A stretch of DNA of 64,000 nucleotides from Rhodocyclales bacterium RIFCSPLOWO2_02_FULL_63_24 (GCA_001828935.1 MHZX01000110.1:20594-84593); one strand, 5' to 3'; positions 32,203-43,823 are shown, numbered from the stretch's first letter. Translations and numbers: made by a program. Notes: generated from the letters alone by a model not told the origin.

Positions 32203-32697
32203 ATGCTGCTCATCGAACAGCGCGCCGCAGTCGATGCGGCGGCGACCGAACAACTGCGGCTGCCCTTCGAGAGCCGCTGCAAGAGCCGCCTGCGCACGCG
32301 ACTGGCCTCCGGCGAGGAATGCGGCCTGTTCCTCGAACGCGGCGGCGTGCTGCGCGGCGGCGACAAGCTGCTGGGCCAGGACGGTCGCGTGGTCGCGGTA
32401 GTCGCCGCGTCTGAGCTGTTGCTGGAAGCGGTGAGCAATGACCCGCTGCAACTGGCGCGCGCGGCCTACCATCTGGGCAATCGCCATGTCGCCGTGCAAT
32501 TGTTGCCAGGCCGCCTGCGCTTCGCTCAAGACCACGTGCTGGGTGAGATGGTGCGCGGCCTCGGCTTGCCGGTGGACTCGATCGAGACGCCGTTCGAACC
32601 CGAGAGCGGCGCTTACGGCGCGCACGGCGGGCATGGCCACAGCACCGACGGCGAAGGCCGCGGCGCACGCATTCACGATCACTTCGCTGCCGGATGA
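32203..32697 (+). CDS. ureE: Urease accessory protein UreE
   Basis: [37 protein letters not shown]...[25 protein letters not shown]; His-rich tail [10 protein letters not shown]. Confidence 0.95.
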   Translation: MLLIEQRAAVDAAATEQLRLPFESRCKSRLRTRLASGEECGLFLERGGVLRGGDKLLGQDGRVVAVVAASELLLEAVSNDPLQLARAAYHLGNRHVAVQLLPGRLRFAQDHVLGEMVRGLGLPVDSIETPFEPESGAYGAHGGHGHSTDGEGRGARIHDHFAAG

Positions 32698-33403
32698 GCC
32701 TCGCGCTGACTCGCCTGCTGCAACTCGCCAGCCCCGCGCTGCCGGTGGGCGCCTACACCTATTCGCAGGGATTGGAGTGGGCGGTCGAGGCCGGCACGAT
32801 ACAGGACGAGGCCAGCGCACTGGGCTGGATAGTCGGCCAACTCGAATGGAATCTCGGCCGCTACGAGGCGCCCTTGCTGATTCGCATGATGGAAGCGTGG
32901 AGAGTCGGCGCTTGCCCGCCCGCGAAGCGGAATCCCGGGCAGACAGAGTCCGACGCGGCGCTTGAACTGGACGTCGAGTATCTGGCGACGCGCGAGACGG
33001 CCGAGTTGCGCGCCGAGACCCTGCAGATGGGCTATTCGATGCAACGCCTGCTGCACGAGCTGGGCGACTTTCCGCAGCCTTTGCTGGATGCAGTCGCCGT
33101 GTCGCCGGCGCCGACTCTCCCCTATGTCTGGAGTTGTGCCGCCGCGGCCTGGCAGATCCCGCCGCCGGATGCGCTGACGGCCTGGCTCTGGAGCTGGGCC
33201 GAGAATCAGACCATGGCCGCGCTGAAGGCCGTGCCGCTGGGCCAGGCTGCCGGCCAGCGCATCCTGCAGGAGATCGGCCGCCGCCTGCCTGCCTTCGTCG
33301 AGCGCGCGCTGGCGCTCGACGAGGCCGACTATTCCAACTTCGCGCCGGGCTTCGCCATCGCCTGCTGCAATCACGAAACCCAATACACGAGACTCTTCAG
33401 ATC

Positions 33404-33407
<4 letters not shown>
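32694..33407 (+). CDS. ureF: Urease accessory protein UreF (with internal repeat-derived insertion)
   Basis: [30 protein letters not shown]...[14 protein letters not shown]. Confidence 0.95.
32900..32957 (+). repeat. Family-B intragenic palindromic repeat, copy in ureF
   Basis: gagagtcGGCGCTTGCCCGCCCGCGAAGCGGAATCCCGGGCAGACAGAGTCCGacgcgg; 43/46 identical to the copy at ~38818-38868 (-). Confidence 0.85.
33095..33121 (-). repeat. Family-A repeat copy (reverse orientation, within ureF)
   Basis: Reverse complement GGGAGAGTCGGCGCCGGCGACACGGCG. Confidence 0.7.
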
Positions 33408-34012
<605 letters not shown>

Positions 34013-34136
34013 AGTTCTCCGCTCCAATCGAGGGCCTGGTACCGACCGCCATGCCCGCTGAGTCTGGCGGCGTCGGTTACAAATGCGATGGCATGAATTA
34101 GACTGGCGCCACCGAAATCGCCAAGAGGAGGGCGGG

Positions 34137-36092
34137 ATGATCCCGCAGCAGCCGGCATTTTCCCAGGAGCGCGGCCACGCGCTGCGCATCGCGCTGATCT
34201 ATGCGGTGATCGGCGTCCTCTGGATGCTGCTCACCAGCGGCATTCCCGCGCTGTTGTTCAGCCGCCAGGTGTCCCTGCGCGACCTGCCCTGGAGCCAGAC
34301 CGTGAGCGGCATGCTGGTGGTGCTCTCGTCCTCCCTGCTGCTCTTCCTGCTGGTGCGGAAGAAGCTGGAGGACGCGCACCGCGCGGCGCAGGCCCTGAAC
34401 CTGCGGGATCGCGCGATCGAGTCGAGCATCAACGCCATCATCATCGCCGACCATTCCGCGCCCGACGATCCGGTCGAATACGTCAATCCGGCGTTCACCC
34501 ATATCACCGGCTATGCCGCCGCCGATGTGCTGGGCCGCAACTGCCGTTTCCTGCTCGGCGACGATACCGATCAGCCGGCGCTGGAGAACATCCGCGCCGC
34601 CTTGCGCGAGAACAAGAAGGGGCGGGCCCTGCTGCGCAACTATCGCAAGGATGGCAGCCTGTTCTGGAACGACCTGCACCTGGCTCCGGTGCAGGGCGAT
34701 GGCGGTGTCGTGACGCATTTCATCGGCATCCTGAACGACGTTACCGACTCGATGCGCTACCAGGATGAACTCGAACATCAGGCCACCCACGACACCCTGA
34801 CCGGCCTGCCCAACCGCAACCTGCTGAAGGACCGCATCGCCCAGGCCATCGGCTATGCGCAGCGCTACCAGCGAGGGCTGGCGGTAGCCTTCATCGACCT
34901 CGACAACTTCAAGCTGATCAACGACAGCCTCGGCCACCAGTCCGGCGACCAGTTGCTGAAGACCGTTGCCGCCCGCATCCTGTCGTGCATCCGCGTCAGC
35001 GATACCGTGGCGCGGCTCGGCGGCGACGAATTCGTGGTGCTGCTGTGCGACCACCAGGCCGAAGAAAGCGCCGACTGCACCTCGGCCAACCTCACGCTGC
35101 AACGCATCCTCGATGAAATCGCGCAGCCCTACCAGATCGGCCCGCACGAGTTCTTCCTGTCCTGCAGCATCGGCTACAGCCTGTTGCCCGATGACGGCGA
35201 TACCGCCGAACTGCTGCTGAAAAATGCCGACATGGCGATGTATCACGCCAAGGAACTCGGCCGCAACAACATCCAGGCCTACGCGGCCGAACTCAACGAG
35301 AAAGTGGCGCGGCGGCTGTCGCTGGAAGGCGACCTGCGCCGCGCGCTGGAGAACGGCGAATTCTTCCTTTGCTACCAGCCGCAGATCGATCTCGCCACGC
35401 GCCGCCTGGTCGGCATGGAGACGCTGATCCGCTGGCAGCATCCGCAACGCGGCCTGATTTCGCCGGTGCAGTTCATTCCGTTGGCCGAAGAGACCGGGCT
35501 CATCGTCCAGATCGGCGCCTGGGTCCTGCGCACCGCATGCAAGCAGGCCAAGGCCTGGCAGGACGAGGGCTTGCCGCCGGTCCGGATGTCGGTCAATCTT
35601 TCGGCGCGGCAGTTCATCCAGCGCGACCTGGTCGCCTCGATCAAGCAGGCGCTGGAAGAGACCGGGCTGTCTGCCGAATACCTGGAGCTCGAGTTGACCG
35701 AAAGCCTCATCATGCACAATGCCGAGTTGTTCATCTCGACCTTGCGCGAGTTGCGGGAGATCGGCATCGAGCTGGCGGTGGACGACTTCGGCACGGGGTA
35801 TTCCAGCCTCAGCTATCTCCAGCGCTTCCCGATCAACCGGCTCAAGATCGACCAGTCCTTTGTCCGCGATATTGCCGGCAATGCCGACAGCGGCGCCATC
35901 TCGGCGGCCATCATCAAGCTCGGCCACAGCCTCGGCCTGAAGGTCATCGCCGAGGGTGTGGAAACCGTCGAGCAGCTCGAAGTCCTGAACTCCAACGACT
36001 GCAACGAAATCCAGGGCTTCTACTTCAGCAAGCCCTTGCCGGCTGCCGAAATGCGCCAGTTCATGGAGCAGAGCCGGGGCGCGTCGCTCTGA
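34137..36092 (+). CDS. PAS-GGDEF-EAL membrane protein
   Basis: PAS region [43 protein letters not shown]-domain [21 protein letters not shown]. Confidence 0.93.
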   Translation: MIPQQPAFSQERGHALRIALIYAVIGVLWMLLTSGIPALLFSRQVSLRDLPWSQTVSGMLVVLSSSLLLFLLVRKKLEDAHRAAQALNLRDRAIESSINAIIIADHSAPDDPVEYVNPAFTHITGYAAADVLGRNCRFLLGDDTDQPALENIRAALRENKKGRALLRNYRKDGSLFWNDLHLAPVQGDGGVVTHFIGILNDVTDSMRYQDELEHQATHDTLTGLPNRNLLKDRIAQAIGYAQRYQRGLAVAFIDLDNFKLINDSLGHQSGDQLLKTVAARILSCIRVSDTVARLGGDEFVVLLCDHQAEESADCTSANLTLQRILDEIAQPYQIGPHEFFLSCSIGYSLLPDDGDTAELLLKNADMAMYHAKELGRNNIQAYAAELNEKVARRLSLEGDLRRALENGEFFLCYQPQIDLATRRLVGMETLIRWQHPQRGLISPVQFIPLAEETGLIVQIGAWVLRTACKQAKAWQDEGLPPVRMSVNLSARQFIQRDLVASIKQALEETGLSAEYLELELTESLIMHNAELFISTLRELREIGIELAVDDFGTGYSSLSYLQRFPINRLKIDQSFVRDIAGNADSGAISAAIIKLGHSLGLKVIAEGVETVEQLEVLNSNDCNEIQGFYFSKPLPAAEMRQFMEQSRGASL

Positions 36093-36099
36093 TCAGGCA

Positions 36100-36882
36100 T
36101 CAGGCGCCGTCCGCCTCGATGACGAAGGCATCGAGCGCCAACGCCCCCAGTTGACTGTCGCGGTAGGCCGTGCGCACGTTCGCCTGCTCGCCGCCGGCGC
36201 CCAGCGCGACATACAGCGGCAGCAGATGTTCCGCCGACGGATGCGCCCGCGCGGCATGCGGCGCCTGACGCTGCCAGTCGAACAGCGCCGGCAGGTCGCG
36301 CCGCTGCAAGGCAGCGCCAAACCACTCGCGGAATTCGCTGACGTAGGGCAGGATCGCGCCGTCCGCCGCATCGGCGACGATGTCGCGCAAATTGTGGGTC
36401 AGCCCGCCCGAGGCGAGGACCAGCACGCCGCTGCGGGCCAGAGGCTGCAACCGCTGCCCCAGCCGGAAATGGCTTTCGGCATCGGACTGCGGCATCACGG
36501 CGAGCTGGATCACGGGAATCTCGGCGGCCGGATACATCGCGCGCAAGGGCGACCACGCGCCGTGGTCGAGCCCGCGCTGGCGGTCGAGCTGGATCTCGGG
36601 GATGAGCTCGGCCACTTCTGCGGCGAGCGCGGGTGCGCCGGGGGCGGGGTAGTCGAGTTGGTAGAGCGGCTGGGGAAAGCCGTAGAAATCGTGCATCGTT
36701 GCCGGTCGCAGGGTGGCGCTGACCGCAGGTGCGCGCGTCGTCCAATGCGCGGAGACGGCGAGAATCGCGCGCGGCCGCGGCAGTTGCAGCGCCAGCGCCT
36801 GCCACGCTGGACCGCTGCGGCCCGGCTCCAGCATCAGCATCGGCGAGCCATGGGAAACGAATACCGGTGGAATGGGGTTCAT
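36100..36882 (-). CDS. 4,5-DOPA-extradiol-dioxygenase-like (LigB family, YgiD)
   Basis: MNPIPPVFVSHGSPMLMLEP...AILAVSAHWTTRAP...ATMHDFYGFPQPLYQLDYPAPG. Confidence 0.9.
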   Translation of the reverse strand: MNPIPPVFVSHGSPMLMLEPGRSGPAWQALALQLPRPRAILAVSAHWTTRAPAVSATLRPATMHDFYGFPQPLYQLDYPAPGAPALAAEVAELIPEIQLDRQRGLDHGAWSPLRAMYPAAEIPVIQLAVMPQSDAESHFRLGQRLQPLARSGVLVLASGGLTHNLRDIVADAADGAILPYVSEFREWFGAALQRRDLPALFDWQRQAPHAARAHPSAEHLLPLYVALGAGGEQANVRTAYRDSQLGALALDAFVIEADGA

Positions 36883-37046
36883 GGCCGCAGTCTAGCCCGG
36901 CGCAAGCGTGCGGTCAGCGGGCGGCGCGGAACACATTGTTGTGCGCCGAGCAACAGGGTGCGGGCCGCCAATATCTGCGCGACGCCATCGCGGCCGCCGC
37001 GCATTTCACTATACTCGTCGCGCATCGGACACCGGGAGCCACCTTC

Positions 37047-37448
37047 ATGACCACCGTTTTTTCACGCATCATCGCCGGCGAACTGCCCTGTGCCAAAGTT
37101 TTCGAGGACGACTTGGTGTTCGCCTTCATGGACGCCGGCCAGGTCAATCCGGGCCATGTCATCGTCGCCAGCAAGGCCCCGTTCGAAACCCTGATGGATG
37201 CCGACGAAGCCACGGCGCGGGCCATGATGGCCGCCGCCTGGCGCATCGCACGCGCCGTGCAGGAGGCCTTCGCCCCGGCCGGCATGACCATCCTCCAGGC
37301 CAATAAGGCCGCCGGCTGGCAGACCGTGCCGCACCTCCATCTGCATGTTCTGCCGCGCCACGCCGACGACGGCGTCGACCTGACCTGGCCACGCCAGGAG
37401 CCGGGGCTGGAACGACTGCGGGAACTGGCGGCGAAAATCCGCCTGTGA
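37047..37448 (+). CDS. HIT family protein
   Basis: MTTVFSRIIAGELPCAKVFEDDLVFAFMD...TVPHLHLHVLPR (HxHxHxx). Confidence 0.95.
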   Translation: MTTVFSRIIAGELPCAKVFEDDLVFAFMDAGQVNPGHVIVASKAPFETLMDADEATARAMMAAAWRIARAVQEAFAPAGMTILQANKAAGWQTVPHLHLHVLPRHADDGVDLTWPRQEPGLERLRELAAKIRL

Positions 37449-37455
37449 GGCCGGA

Positions 37456-37851
37456 TCAGGCCGGCTGGCGCTTCTTCTGGATCAGCTCGATCTTGTAGCC
37501 GTCGGGGTCCTCGACGAAGGCGATCACGCTTGTGCCGCCTTTCATCGGTCCCGCTTCGCGCGTGACCTTGCCGCCACGCCGGCGGATTTCATCGCAGGCC
37601 GCGTAGGCATCGTCCACCGCCAGCGCGATGTGGCCGAAGCCGGTGCCGATCTCGTAACGCTCGACGCCCCAGTTATAGGTCAGTTCGATCACGGCGCCGT
37701 CCTGCTCGTCCTCGAAGCCGACGAAGGCCAGGGTGAATTTTCCTTCCGGGTAGTCGTTGCGCCGCAGCAGGCGCATGCCCAGCACCTCGGTATAGAAGGC
37801 CAGCGACTTGTCCAGGTCGCCGACGCGCAGCATGGTGTGCAGGATTCGCAT
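37456..37851 (-). CDS. gloA: Lactoylglutathione lyase (glyoxalase I)
   Basis: [46 protein letters not shown]. Confidence 0.97.
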   Translation of the reverse strand: MRILHTMLRVGDLDKSLAFYTEVLGMRLLRRNDYPEGKFTLAFVGFEDEQDGAVIELTYNWGVERYEIGTGFGHIALAVDDAYAACDEIRRRGGKVTREAGPMKGGTSVIAFVEDPDGYKIELIQKKRQPA

Positions 37852-37861
37852 CTTGATTCCT

Positions 37862-38605
37862 TCAGAGAATCGGCAGCGAGGCGGCGCGCTGCTTGAGTTC
37901 GCCGCGGGCGGCTTTCCACTCCGGATAGAGCGAGCCGACCACGCGCCAGAAGCGTTCGCTGTGGTTCATTTCCAGCAGGTGCGCGACCTCGTGGGCCACC
38001 ACGTAGTCGCCCAGGTGCGTCGGCAGGTGGATCAGGCGCCAGTTCACCCGGATGCCGCCATGCCGGCTGCAACTGCCCCAGCGCGTATGGGCCGAGGACA
38101 GGCTGAGTTTGGGCACCGCCAGGTCGAGCCGGCCGGTGTAGTGGGCCAGGCGCTCGCCGAAATGGGTGAGTGCCCGCTTCTGCAGCGCGCGCACGGCCAA
38201 AGGCCCAAGGTCGGCCTCGGGGCGCGCTTCGAGCACCAGCAGATTGGCGACCCAGCGCACCCGGTTGGCGCCGGGCAGCACACGCACTTCGGCTTCGGTG
38301 TCGAGCAGCGGCAGGCGCGCGCCGTCCTTGACCGTGAGGTGGCGCGGCTGGGTGGCATGGGCGAGTTCGCCGAGCTTCTTGAGAACCCAGTCGCTGTGGC
38401 TTTGGACGAAGCTCTCGATCTCGTTCAGGGTGATGCGATGCGGCGCGCCGATGCGCAGCCCGCGCTCGTCGATGGTCATGGTGAGGCGCTTGGCGCCGCC
38501 CTTGAGCCGGTAGTCGATGATGCGGCCGCCGATCAGCAGGTGGCGCGTCTTGGCCTCGGGCGGCGGCGACGGCAGGCGGAATAGCTTGAGCTGTTCGAGA
38601 AACAT
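37862..38605 (-). CDS. YgjP-like (DUF45/M48-type) metallopeptidase, HExxH intact
   Basis: [52 protein letters not shown]. Confidence 0.92.
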   Translation of the reverse strand: MFLEQLKLFRLPSPPPEAKTRHLLIGGRIIDYRLKGGAKRLTMTIDERGLRIGAPHRITLNEIESFVQSHSDWVLKKLGELAHATQPRHLTVKDGARLPLLDTEAEVRVLPGANRVRWVANLLVLEARPEADLGPLAVRALQKRALTHFGERLAHYTGRLDLAVPKLSLSSAHTRWGSCSRHGGIRVNWRLIHLPTHLGDYVVAHEVAHLLEMNHSERFWRVVGSLYPEWKAARGELKQRAASLPIL

Positions 38606-38614
38606 CGGACCGTA

Positions 38615-39148
38615 TCAATGAGTGACGAGCGGCGCACCGAACAGGTCGCAGCCGCCGTCTTCCGGCGGCAGGGCGGCGATGGCGCGGGCGATGGTCTGCT
38701 CGATCACGGCCATGGGTTGTTCGATCAGGTGCCAGTTGCAGCGCAGCGTGTCGCTGTCCTGCACCTCGGCCCAGTGGCCGCGCGCCGAGAACGACAGCGC
38801 CAGGCGCGGAGCGCGGCGTCCCGGACTCTGTCTGCCGGGGCTTCCGCTTCGCGGGCCGGCAAGCGCCCATTGTTGCTCGATGACCTGCTGCAGGCAGCGC
38901 TTGGCCTCGCCGCGCAGCCATGCTTCGGCCCGGTCCTGGATCTGGCGTGGCGTGGCTTGCGGCGGCAGCGGCAGATCCAGCGTATCGCCTTCGCGCAGCG
39001 CATCCTTGTGCCGGGTGTCGAGCACCAGGCGCAGGCTGCCGCCGAGGAAGGGCAACGCGGCGCCGTCATGCCAGCGACTGGCCGGGTCGGGCGCGGTGCC
39101 GTCGAGCTTGAGATTGAGTTGGGGGTTGCGGTGGCTGGCGATGTTCAT
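38615..39148 (-). CDS. Degenerate YgjP-like paralogue lacking HExxH
   Basis: N-terminal LPFLGGSLRLVLDTRHKDALREGDTLDLPLPPQATPRQIQDRAEAWLRGEA; C-terminal LSFSARGHWAEVQDSDTLRCNWHLIEQPMAVIEQTIARAIAAL aligns to the neighbour's ...[23 protein letters not shown]. Confidence 0.7.
   Translation of the reverse strand: MNIASHRNPQLNLKLDGTAPDPASRWHDGAALPFLGGSLRLVLDTRHKDALREGDTLDLPLPPQATPRQIQDRAEAWLRGEAKRCLQQVIEQQWALAGPRSGSPGRQSPGRRAPRLALSFSARGHWAEVQDSDTLRCNWHLIEQPMAVIEQTIARAIAALPPEDGGCDLFGAPLVTH
38818..38868 (-). repeat. Family-B intragenic palindromic repeat, copy in degenerate YgjP-like gene
   Basis: Reverse complement GGCGCTTGCCGGCCCGCGAAGCGGAAGCCCCGGCAGACAGAGTCCGGGACG. Confidence 0.85.
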
Positions 39149-39873
39149 TGCGGACCTCCATAGAGGTGTGGGCTGATGCGGCTCATTTCGGTTTCGATCC
39201 AGGCTTCGGCACGATCCAGTACCTCGCTGGCCGTCAGGCCGGCGGGATCGATGGTCGGGCCGATGCTGACGGTGACGGTGCCGCAACGCTTGAACAGCGC
39301 ATTGCGGCCCCAGAATTCGCCCGAATTCAGCGCCACCGGAACCACCGGCGCGCCGGTTTCCACGGCGAGCAGCGCGCCGCCGCCCTTGTAGCGGTTTTTC
39401 GAGCCGGGTTGCGAGCGCGTGCCTTCCGGGAAGATGATTACAGTGTAGCCGTTGGCCAGCCGATCCCGGCCCTGCTCGACAAGGCGTTTCAGGCTCGATT
39501 TGGTGGCGCTGCGATCGGTCTCGATCATCGGAATCGAGGCCAGCGCCCAGCCGAAGAACGGCAGGTACTTGATCTCCTTGCGCCAGACGAAGACGGTGTC
39601 CTTGAACACTTCCTGCAGCATGAAGGTCTCCCAGGCCGACTGGTGCTTGGCCAGCACGATGGCGGCGCGGTCGGGGATGTTCTCGGCACCCAGCAGCCGG
39701 TAGGGAATGCCCAGCACATGCTTGACCAGCCAGATCGTGAAATTCACCCAGGGCACCACGGTCTGGCGCCGCATGTGGTGCGGCAGCGGCCGGCAGAGGA
39801 TCACCCCCAGCGTGTAGGGCGGCGTCACCAGCAGCAGGATCAGCAGGAACAGCAGGGAGCGGAAGACGGCCAT
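39145..39873 (-). CDS. plsC: 1-acyl-sn-glycerol-3-phosphate acyltransferase
   Basis: AIVLAKHQSAWETFML (HX4D-like), IIFPEGTRSQPG. Confidence 0.93.
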   Translation of the reverse strand: MAVFRSLLFLLILLLVTPPYTLGVILCRPLPHHMRRQTVVPWVNFTIWLVKHVLGIPYRLLGAENIPDRAAIVLAKHQSAWETFMLQEVFKDTVFVWRKEIKYLPFFGWALASIPMIETDRSATKSSLKRLVEQGRDRLANGYTVIIFPEGTRSQPGSKNRYKGGGALLAVETGAPVVPVALNSGEFWGRNALFKRCGTVTVSIGPTIDPAGLTASEVLDRAEAWIETEMSRISPHLYGGPQ

Positions 39874-40406
39874 CAGCGGGCGATATGGGCGGCGGCAGCC
39901 GCAAGGTCGGGAAACACCAGCGTGTCCGGCGGCAGCGCGGGATCATCCACCGTCTTGCGGCCCTTTCCGGTCAGCACCAGCATCGGCTGCGCGCCAACCG
40001 CGGCGGCGGCTTGCAGGTCGCGCAGCGAATCGCCTACCGCCGGCACGCCGGCCAGGTCGGCGTTGAAGCGGGCGGCGATCTCGCGCAGCATGCCGGGCTT
40101 GGGCTTGCGGCAGTCGCAGTTGTCGGCGTTGGTGTGCGGGCAGAAGAACACCGCGTCGATGCGGCCGCCGACCTGCGCCAGCGCCTTCAGCATCTTGTCG
40201 TGAATGGCGACCAGCGTGTCGGTCTCGAACAGTCCGCGGCCGACGCCCGACTGGTTGGTCGCCACCACCACGCGGTAGCCGGCCTGGTTGAGGCGGGCGA
40301 TGGCGGCGAGGCTGCCGGGGATCGGCTTCCATTCGTCCGGCGACTTGATGTACTGGTCGGAGTCGTGGTTGATCACGCCGTCGCGATCGAGGATGACAAG
40401 TTTCAT
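39873..40406 (-). CDS. gmhB: D-glycero-beta-D-manno-heptose 1,7-bisphosphate 7-phosphatase
   Basis: MKLVILDRDGVINHDSDQYIKSPDEWKPIPGSLAAIARLNQAGYRVVVATNQSGVGRG...CDCRKPKPGM. Confidence 0.95.
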   Translation of the reverse strand: MKLVILDRDGVINHDSDQYIKSPDEWKPIPGSLAAIARLNQAGYRVVVATNQSGVGRGLFETDTLVAIHDKMLKALAQVGGRIDAVFFCPHTNADNCDCRKPKPGMLREIAARFNADLAGVPAVGDSLRDLQAAAAVGAQPMLVLTGKGRKTVDDPALPPDTLVFPDLAAAAAHIAR

Positions 40407-40501
40407 GATTTCATTTTCTCCATGCAGCGCACGGCGGCAGGGTTGAACACGGATGCAAAAGAGGCTTTGTTTGGCACGCCGTGTCGCCCTGTGCGCCTTG
40501 A

Positions 40502-42607
40502 CTAGCTGGAAAGTCGGGAAATGTCGGCGACCCGGTTCATCAAGCCGGCGAGGCGCGACAGCAGGGCCAGGCGATTGGCGCGAATCGCCGCATCCTCGGC
40601 CATCACCATGACGCCGTCGAAGAAGGCATCGACCGCGCCACGCAAGCCGGCCAGGGCTTTCAGCGCACCTGCATAGTCCTCGGCGGCAAGCTGGGCTTCG
40701 ATGCGGGGGGCGGCGGCGGTGACGGCGGCGAACAGCGCCTGCTCCGCATCTTCCTGCAACAGCGTGGCATCGACCGTCGCGTCGGCGTCGCTGCCTGATT
40801 TCTTGAGGATGTTCACGATGCGCTTGTTGGCTGCCGCCAGCGCTTCGGCTTCGGGCAACGCGGCGAAGGCCTTGACTGCGGCGAGCCGCGCCGGGACCTG
40901 GTCGATGCGCGCCGGATCGAGCGCCAGCACCGCATCGACCGCCTTGTGGTCGTGCCCGGCGTCGCGCAGCATGTGGCGCAGGCGCTCCTTGAAGAAGTTA
41001 TGCAAAGCGGTATCCCCTTGCGGGACGGCGCTGGCGACACGCCAGTTGCCGCTGAACAGTTCAGGCGCGAAGCCGGCGGCGGCCTCGTCGATCAGATCCG
41101 GCAGCGCCAGCGGCAGCGGTGTTTCCATCAGGATGCGCAGTACACCCAGCGCGGCGCGGCGCAGGCCGAAGGGGTCCTTGTCGCCGGTCGGTATCTGGCC
41201 GATGCCGAAGAAACCGATCAGCGCATCGAGCTTGTCGGCCAGCGCCACGGCGCAGGCGACCGGGCCTTGCGGCAGCGCATCGCCATTGAAGCGCGGCTGG
41301 TAGTGGCTCTGGATCGCGTCGGCCACCACGGCCGGCTCGCCGTCGGCCAGCGCGTAGTAGCGGCCCATGATGCCCTGCAGTTCGGGGAACTCGCCGACCA
41401 TGTCGCTGACCAGATCAGCCTTCGCCAGCAGGGCCGCGCGTTCCGCCTGCATGGCGTCGGCGCCGAGGCGCTGCGCAATGGCGGCGGCCAGCTTGACCAG
41501 GCGGTCGACGCGCTCGCCCTGGCTGCCCAGCTTGTTGTGATAGACCACCCGCGACAGCTTGCCGATGCGTGCCGAGAGCGGCGTTTTCTTGTCGGTCTCG
41601 AAGAAGAACTTGGCGTCGGCCAGGCGCGGGCGCACCACGCGCGCGTTGCCGGTGACGATATGCACCGGATCGGCGACCTTCATGTTGGAGACGACGAGGA
41701 AGCGATGGGTCAGCTTTGCATCCTGGCCCGCGCCATCCATCAGCGGGAAGTACTTCTGGTTCGCCTTCATGGTCAGGATCAGGCATTCCTGCGGCACGGC
41801 AAGAAACTCCGGCTCGAAGTTCGCTTCATACACGGCGGGGAATTCGACCAGGGCCGTGACTTCGTCCACCAGCGCTTCGTCCTTCAGCCAGGTCAGCGTG
41901 CCGGCGGCGCGGTCGAGTTGCTCGACGATCATGGCGCGGCGCCGGCCGAAGCTGGCGATGACGTGGCCCTGCTTTTCCAGCACCGCTTCGTAGTCGGCAG
42001 CGCTCGGAATCTCGATCACGCCGATGCTCATGAAGCGGTGGCCGCGCGTCACATTGCGGCTGGGCAGGCCGAGCACCGTGCCGCCGACGATGCGCGGGCC
42101 GTGCAGCATGATGAGCCCATGCACCGGACGCACGAACTGCGCCTCGCCGGCGCCCCAGCGCATCAGTTTGGCCACCGGCAGTTTCTTCAGCGCGGCTTCG
42201 ACCATGGCGGACAAATATTCGTCGAGGCGGCCGCCGCTCTTCTTGAGGCGGGCGACGAAATACTCCGCCTTGCCATCGTTGAGTTTTTCCAGTTGCCCGA
42301 ACTCGACCCCTGCGGAACGCATGAAGCCCTCCAGCGCCTTGGTCGGCGTGCCGTCGGCGCCGACTCCTGAAGCCACCGCCGGGCCCTTCTTCTCGATCAC
42401 GCGATCCGGCTGGCTTTCCAGGCAGTCGTCGAATTGCAGCGCCAGCCGGCGCGGCGTGGCGAACCAGCGGCCCACATTGGCGGCGTCGATGAAGCCGGCT
42501 TCGGCCAGCGCCTTCTGCATCTGCTCGCGGAAGGACAGGCCGAGCCTGGCCAGCGATTTCGGCGGCAGTTCCTCGGTCAGGAGTTCGATCAGCAATGTTG
42601 CCTTCAT
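40502..42607 (-). CDS. glyS: Glycyl-tRNA synthetase beta subunit
   Basis: [23 protein letters not shown]...; paired with glyQ. Confidence 0.97.
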   Translation of the reverse strand: MKATLLIELLTEELPPKSLARLGLSFREQMQKALAEAGFIDAANVGRWFATPRRLALQFDDCLESQPDRVIEKKGPAVASGVGADGTPTKALEGFMRSAGVEFGQLEKLNDGKAEYFVARLKKSGGRLDEYLSAMVEAALKKLPVAKLMRWGAGEAQFVRPVHGLIMLHGPRIVGGTVLGLPSRNVTRGHRFMSIGVIEIPSAADYEAVLEKQGHVIASFGRRRAMIVEQLDRAAGTLTWLKDEALVDEVTALVEFPAVYEANFEPEFLAVPQECLILTMKANQKYFPLMDGAGQDAKLTHRFLVVSNMKVADPVHIVTGNARVVRPRLADAKFFFETDKKTPLSARIGKLSRVVYHNKLGSQGERVDRLVKLAAAIAQRLGADAMQAERAALLAKADLVSDMVGEFPELQGIMGRYYALADGEPAVVADAIQSHYQPRFNGDALPQGPVACAVALADKLDALIGFFGIGQIPTGDKDPFGLRRAALGVLRILMETPLPLALPDLIDEAAAGFAPELFSGNWRVASAVPQGDTALHNFFKERLRHMLRDAGHDHKAVDAVLALDPARIDQVPARLAAVKAFAALPEAEALAAANKRIVNILKKSGSDADATVDATLLQEDAEQALFAAVTAAAPRIEAQLAAEDYAGALKALAGLRGAVDAFFDGVMVMAEDAAIRANRLALLSRLAGLMNRVADISRLSS

Positions 42608-43494
42608 GCCGCCGCTCCTTTGCACATGGGGAAGCCCAGCCGCTCGCGCGAATCGTAGTAGGCCTGCGCCACTTCGCGCGCCAGGGCGCGGACGCGGCCG
42701 ATGTAGGCGGCGCGCTCGGTGACCGAAATCGCGCCGCGCGCGTCGAGCAGGTTGAAGCTGTGCGAGGCCTTCATCACCATCTCGAAGCCGGGCAGCGGCA
42801 GGTTGAGTCCCATCAGGCGCTTGGCCTCCGATTCGAACTTGGAGAACTGCGCAAACAGCCAGTCCACATCGGAATGCTCGAAGTTGTAGGTCGACTGCTC
42901 GACTTCGTTCTGGTGATACACGTCGCCGTAGGTGACGCCGGGCGCCCAGACCAGGTCGAAAACGTTTTCCACGCTTTGCAGGTACATCGCCAGGCGCTCG
43001 ATGCCGTAGGTGATCTCGCCCAGCACCGGGCGGCAGGCCAGCGAGCCGACTTCCTGGAAGTAGGTGAACTGGGTGACTTCCATGCCGTCCAGCCAGACCT
43101 CCCAGCCCAGGCCCCAGGCGCCCAGGGTCGGCGATTCCCAGTCGTCCTCGACGAAGCGGATGTCATGTTCGGAGGTGTTGATGCCGAGCGCGCGCAGGCT
43201 GTCCAGATAGAGTTCCTGGATGTTGGGCGGGCTGGGCTTGAGCACCACCTGGTACTGATAGTAGTGCTGCAGGCGGTTCGGGTTCTCGCCATAGCGGCCG
43301 TCCTTGGGGCGCCGCGAGGGCTGCACGTACGCGGCCTTCCACGGCTCGGGGCCGATCGAGCGCAGGAAAGTGGCGGTATGGAAGGTGCCGGCGCCGACTT
43401 CGATATCGTAGGGCTGCAGCAGCACGCAGCCCTGTTTGTTCCAGAAGTCCTGCAGGCGCAGGATGACTTCCTGGAACGTAGGTTTTTGGTTCAT
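42604..43494 (-). CDS. glyQ: Glycyl-tRNA synthetase alpha subunit
   Basis: [75 protein letters not shown]. Confidence 0.99.
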   Translation of the reverse strand: MNQKPTFQEVILRLQDFWNKQGCVLLQPYDIEVGAGTFHTATFLRSIGPEPWKAAYVQPSRRPKDGRYGENPNRLQHYYQYQVVLKPSPPNIQELYLDSLRALGINTSEHDIRFVEDDWESPTLGAWGLGWEVWLDGMEVTQFTYFQEVGSLACRPVLGEITYGIERLAMYLQSVENVFDLVWAPGVTYGDVYHQNEVEQSTYNFEHSDVDWLFAQFSKFESEAKRLMGLNLPLPGFEMVMKASHSFNLLDARGAISVTERAAYIGRVRALAREVAQAYYDSRERLGFPMCKGAAA

Positions 43495-43823
43495 CGGGAA
43501 ACCCCGTCAATTCGCGAGAGGAGCGATTTTACCGGGTTTGCGGCGGTGGGCAGGAGTTCGCGAACGTCTGCAGGTGCTTTCGCGGAGCGCGCCACGGACT
43601 GCTATTCCACTGTGGGTGGCGGAGACGGAGGATGTGGCGCGTATCGCGCAATCGTGCAGATGGTCGCGACAAGCGATCTGCCAGCCTTCGATCCATTCCG
43701 GGCTTATGACGTTCGGAATTTGCCGGTCCTGTTCGTGCCCATGGCGGACCTAGACGGGTAGAGAAAGCGGAAGATCAACATCCGAATTGTGCGGCGCCGA
43801 TGGGCGTCGGCACCAATGAGTAC

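Noticed and set aside
34098-35927. 609-aa minus-strand ORF antisense to the PAS-GGDEF-EAL gene
   Set aside because: Shadow ORF with no recognisable motifs.
42350-42380. Partial family-A match in glyS (GGAGTCGGCGCCGACGGCACG)
   Set aside because: Only the core matches, and it encodes a GADGTPTKA segment that looks native to GlyS; not counted.
43380-43410. Extra match to family A (GAAGTCGGCGCCGGCACC on the minus strand) in glyQ
   Set aside because: Fully explained by the conserved GlyQ motif [16 protein letters not shown].
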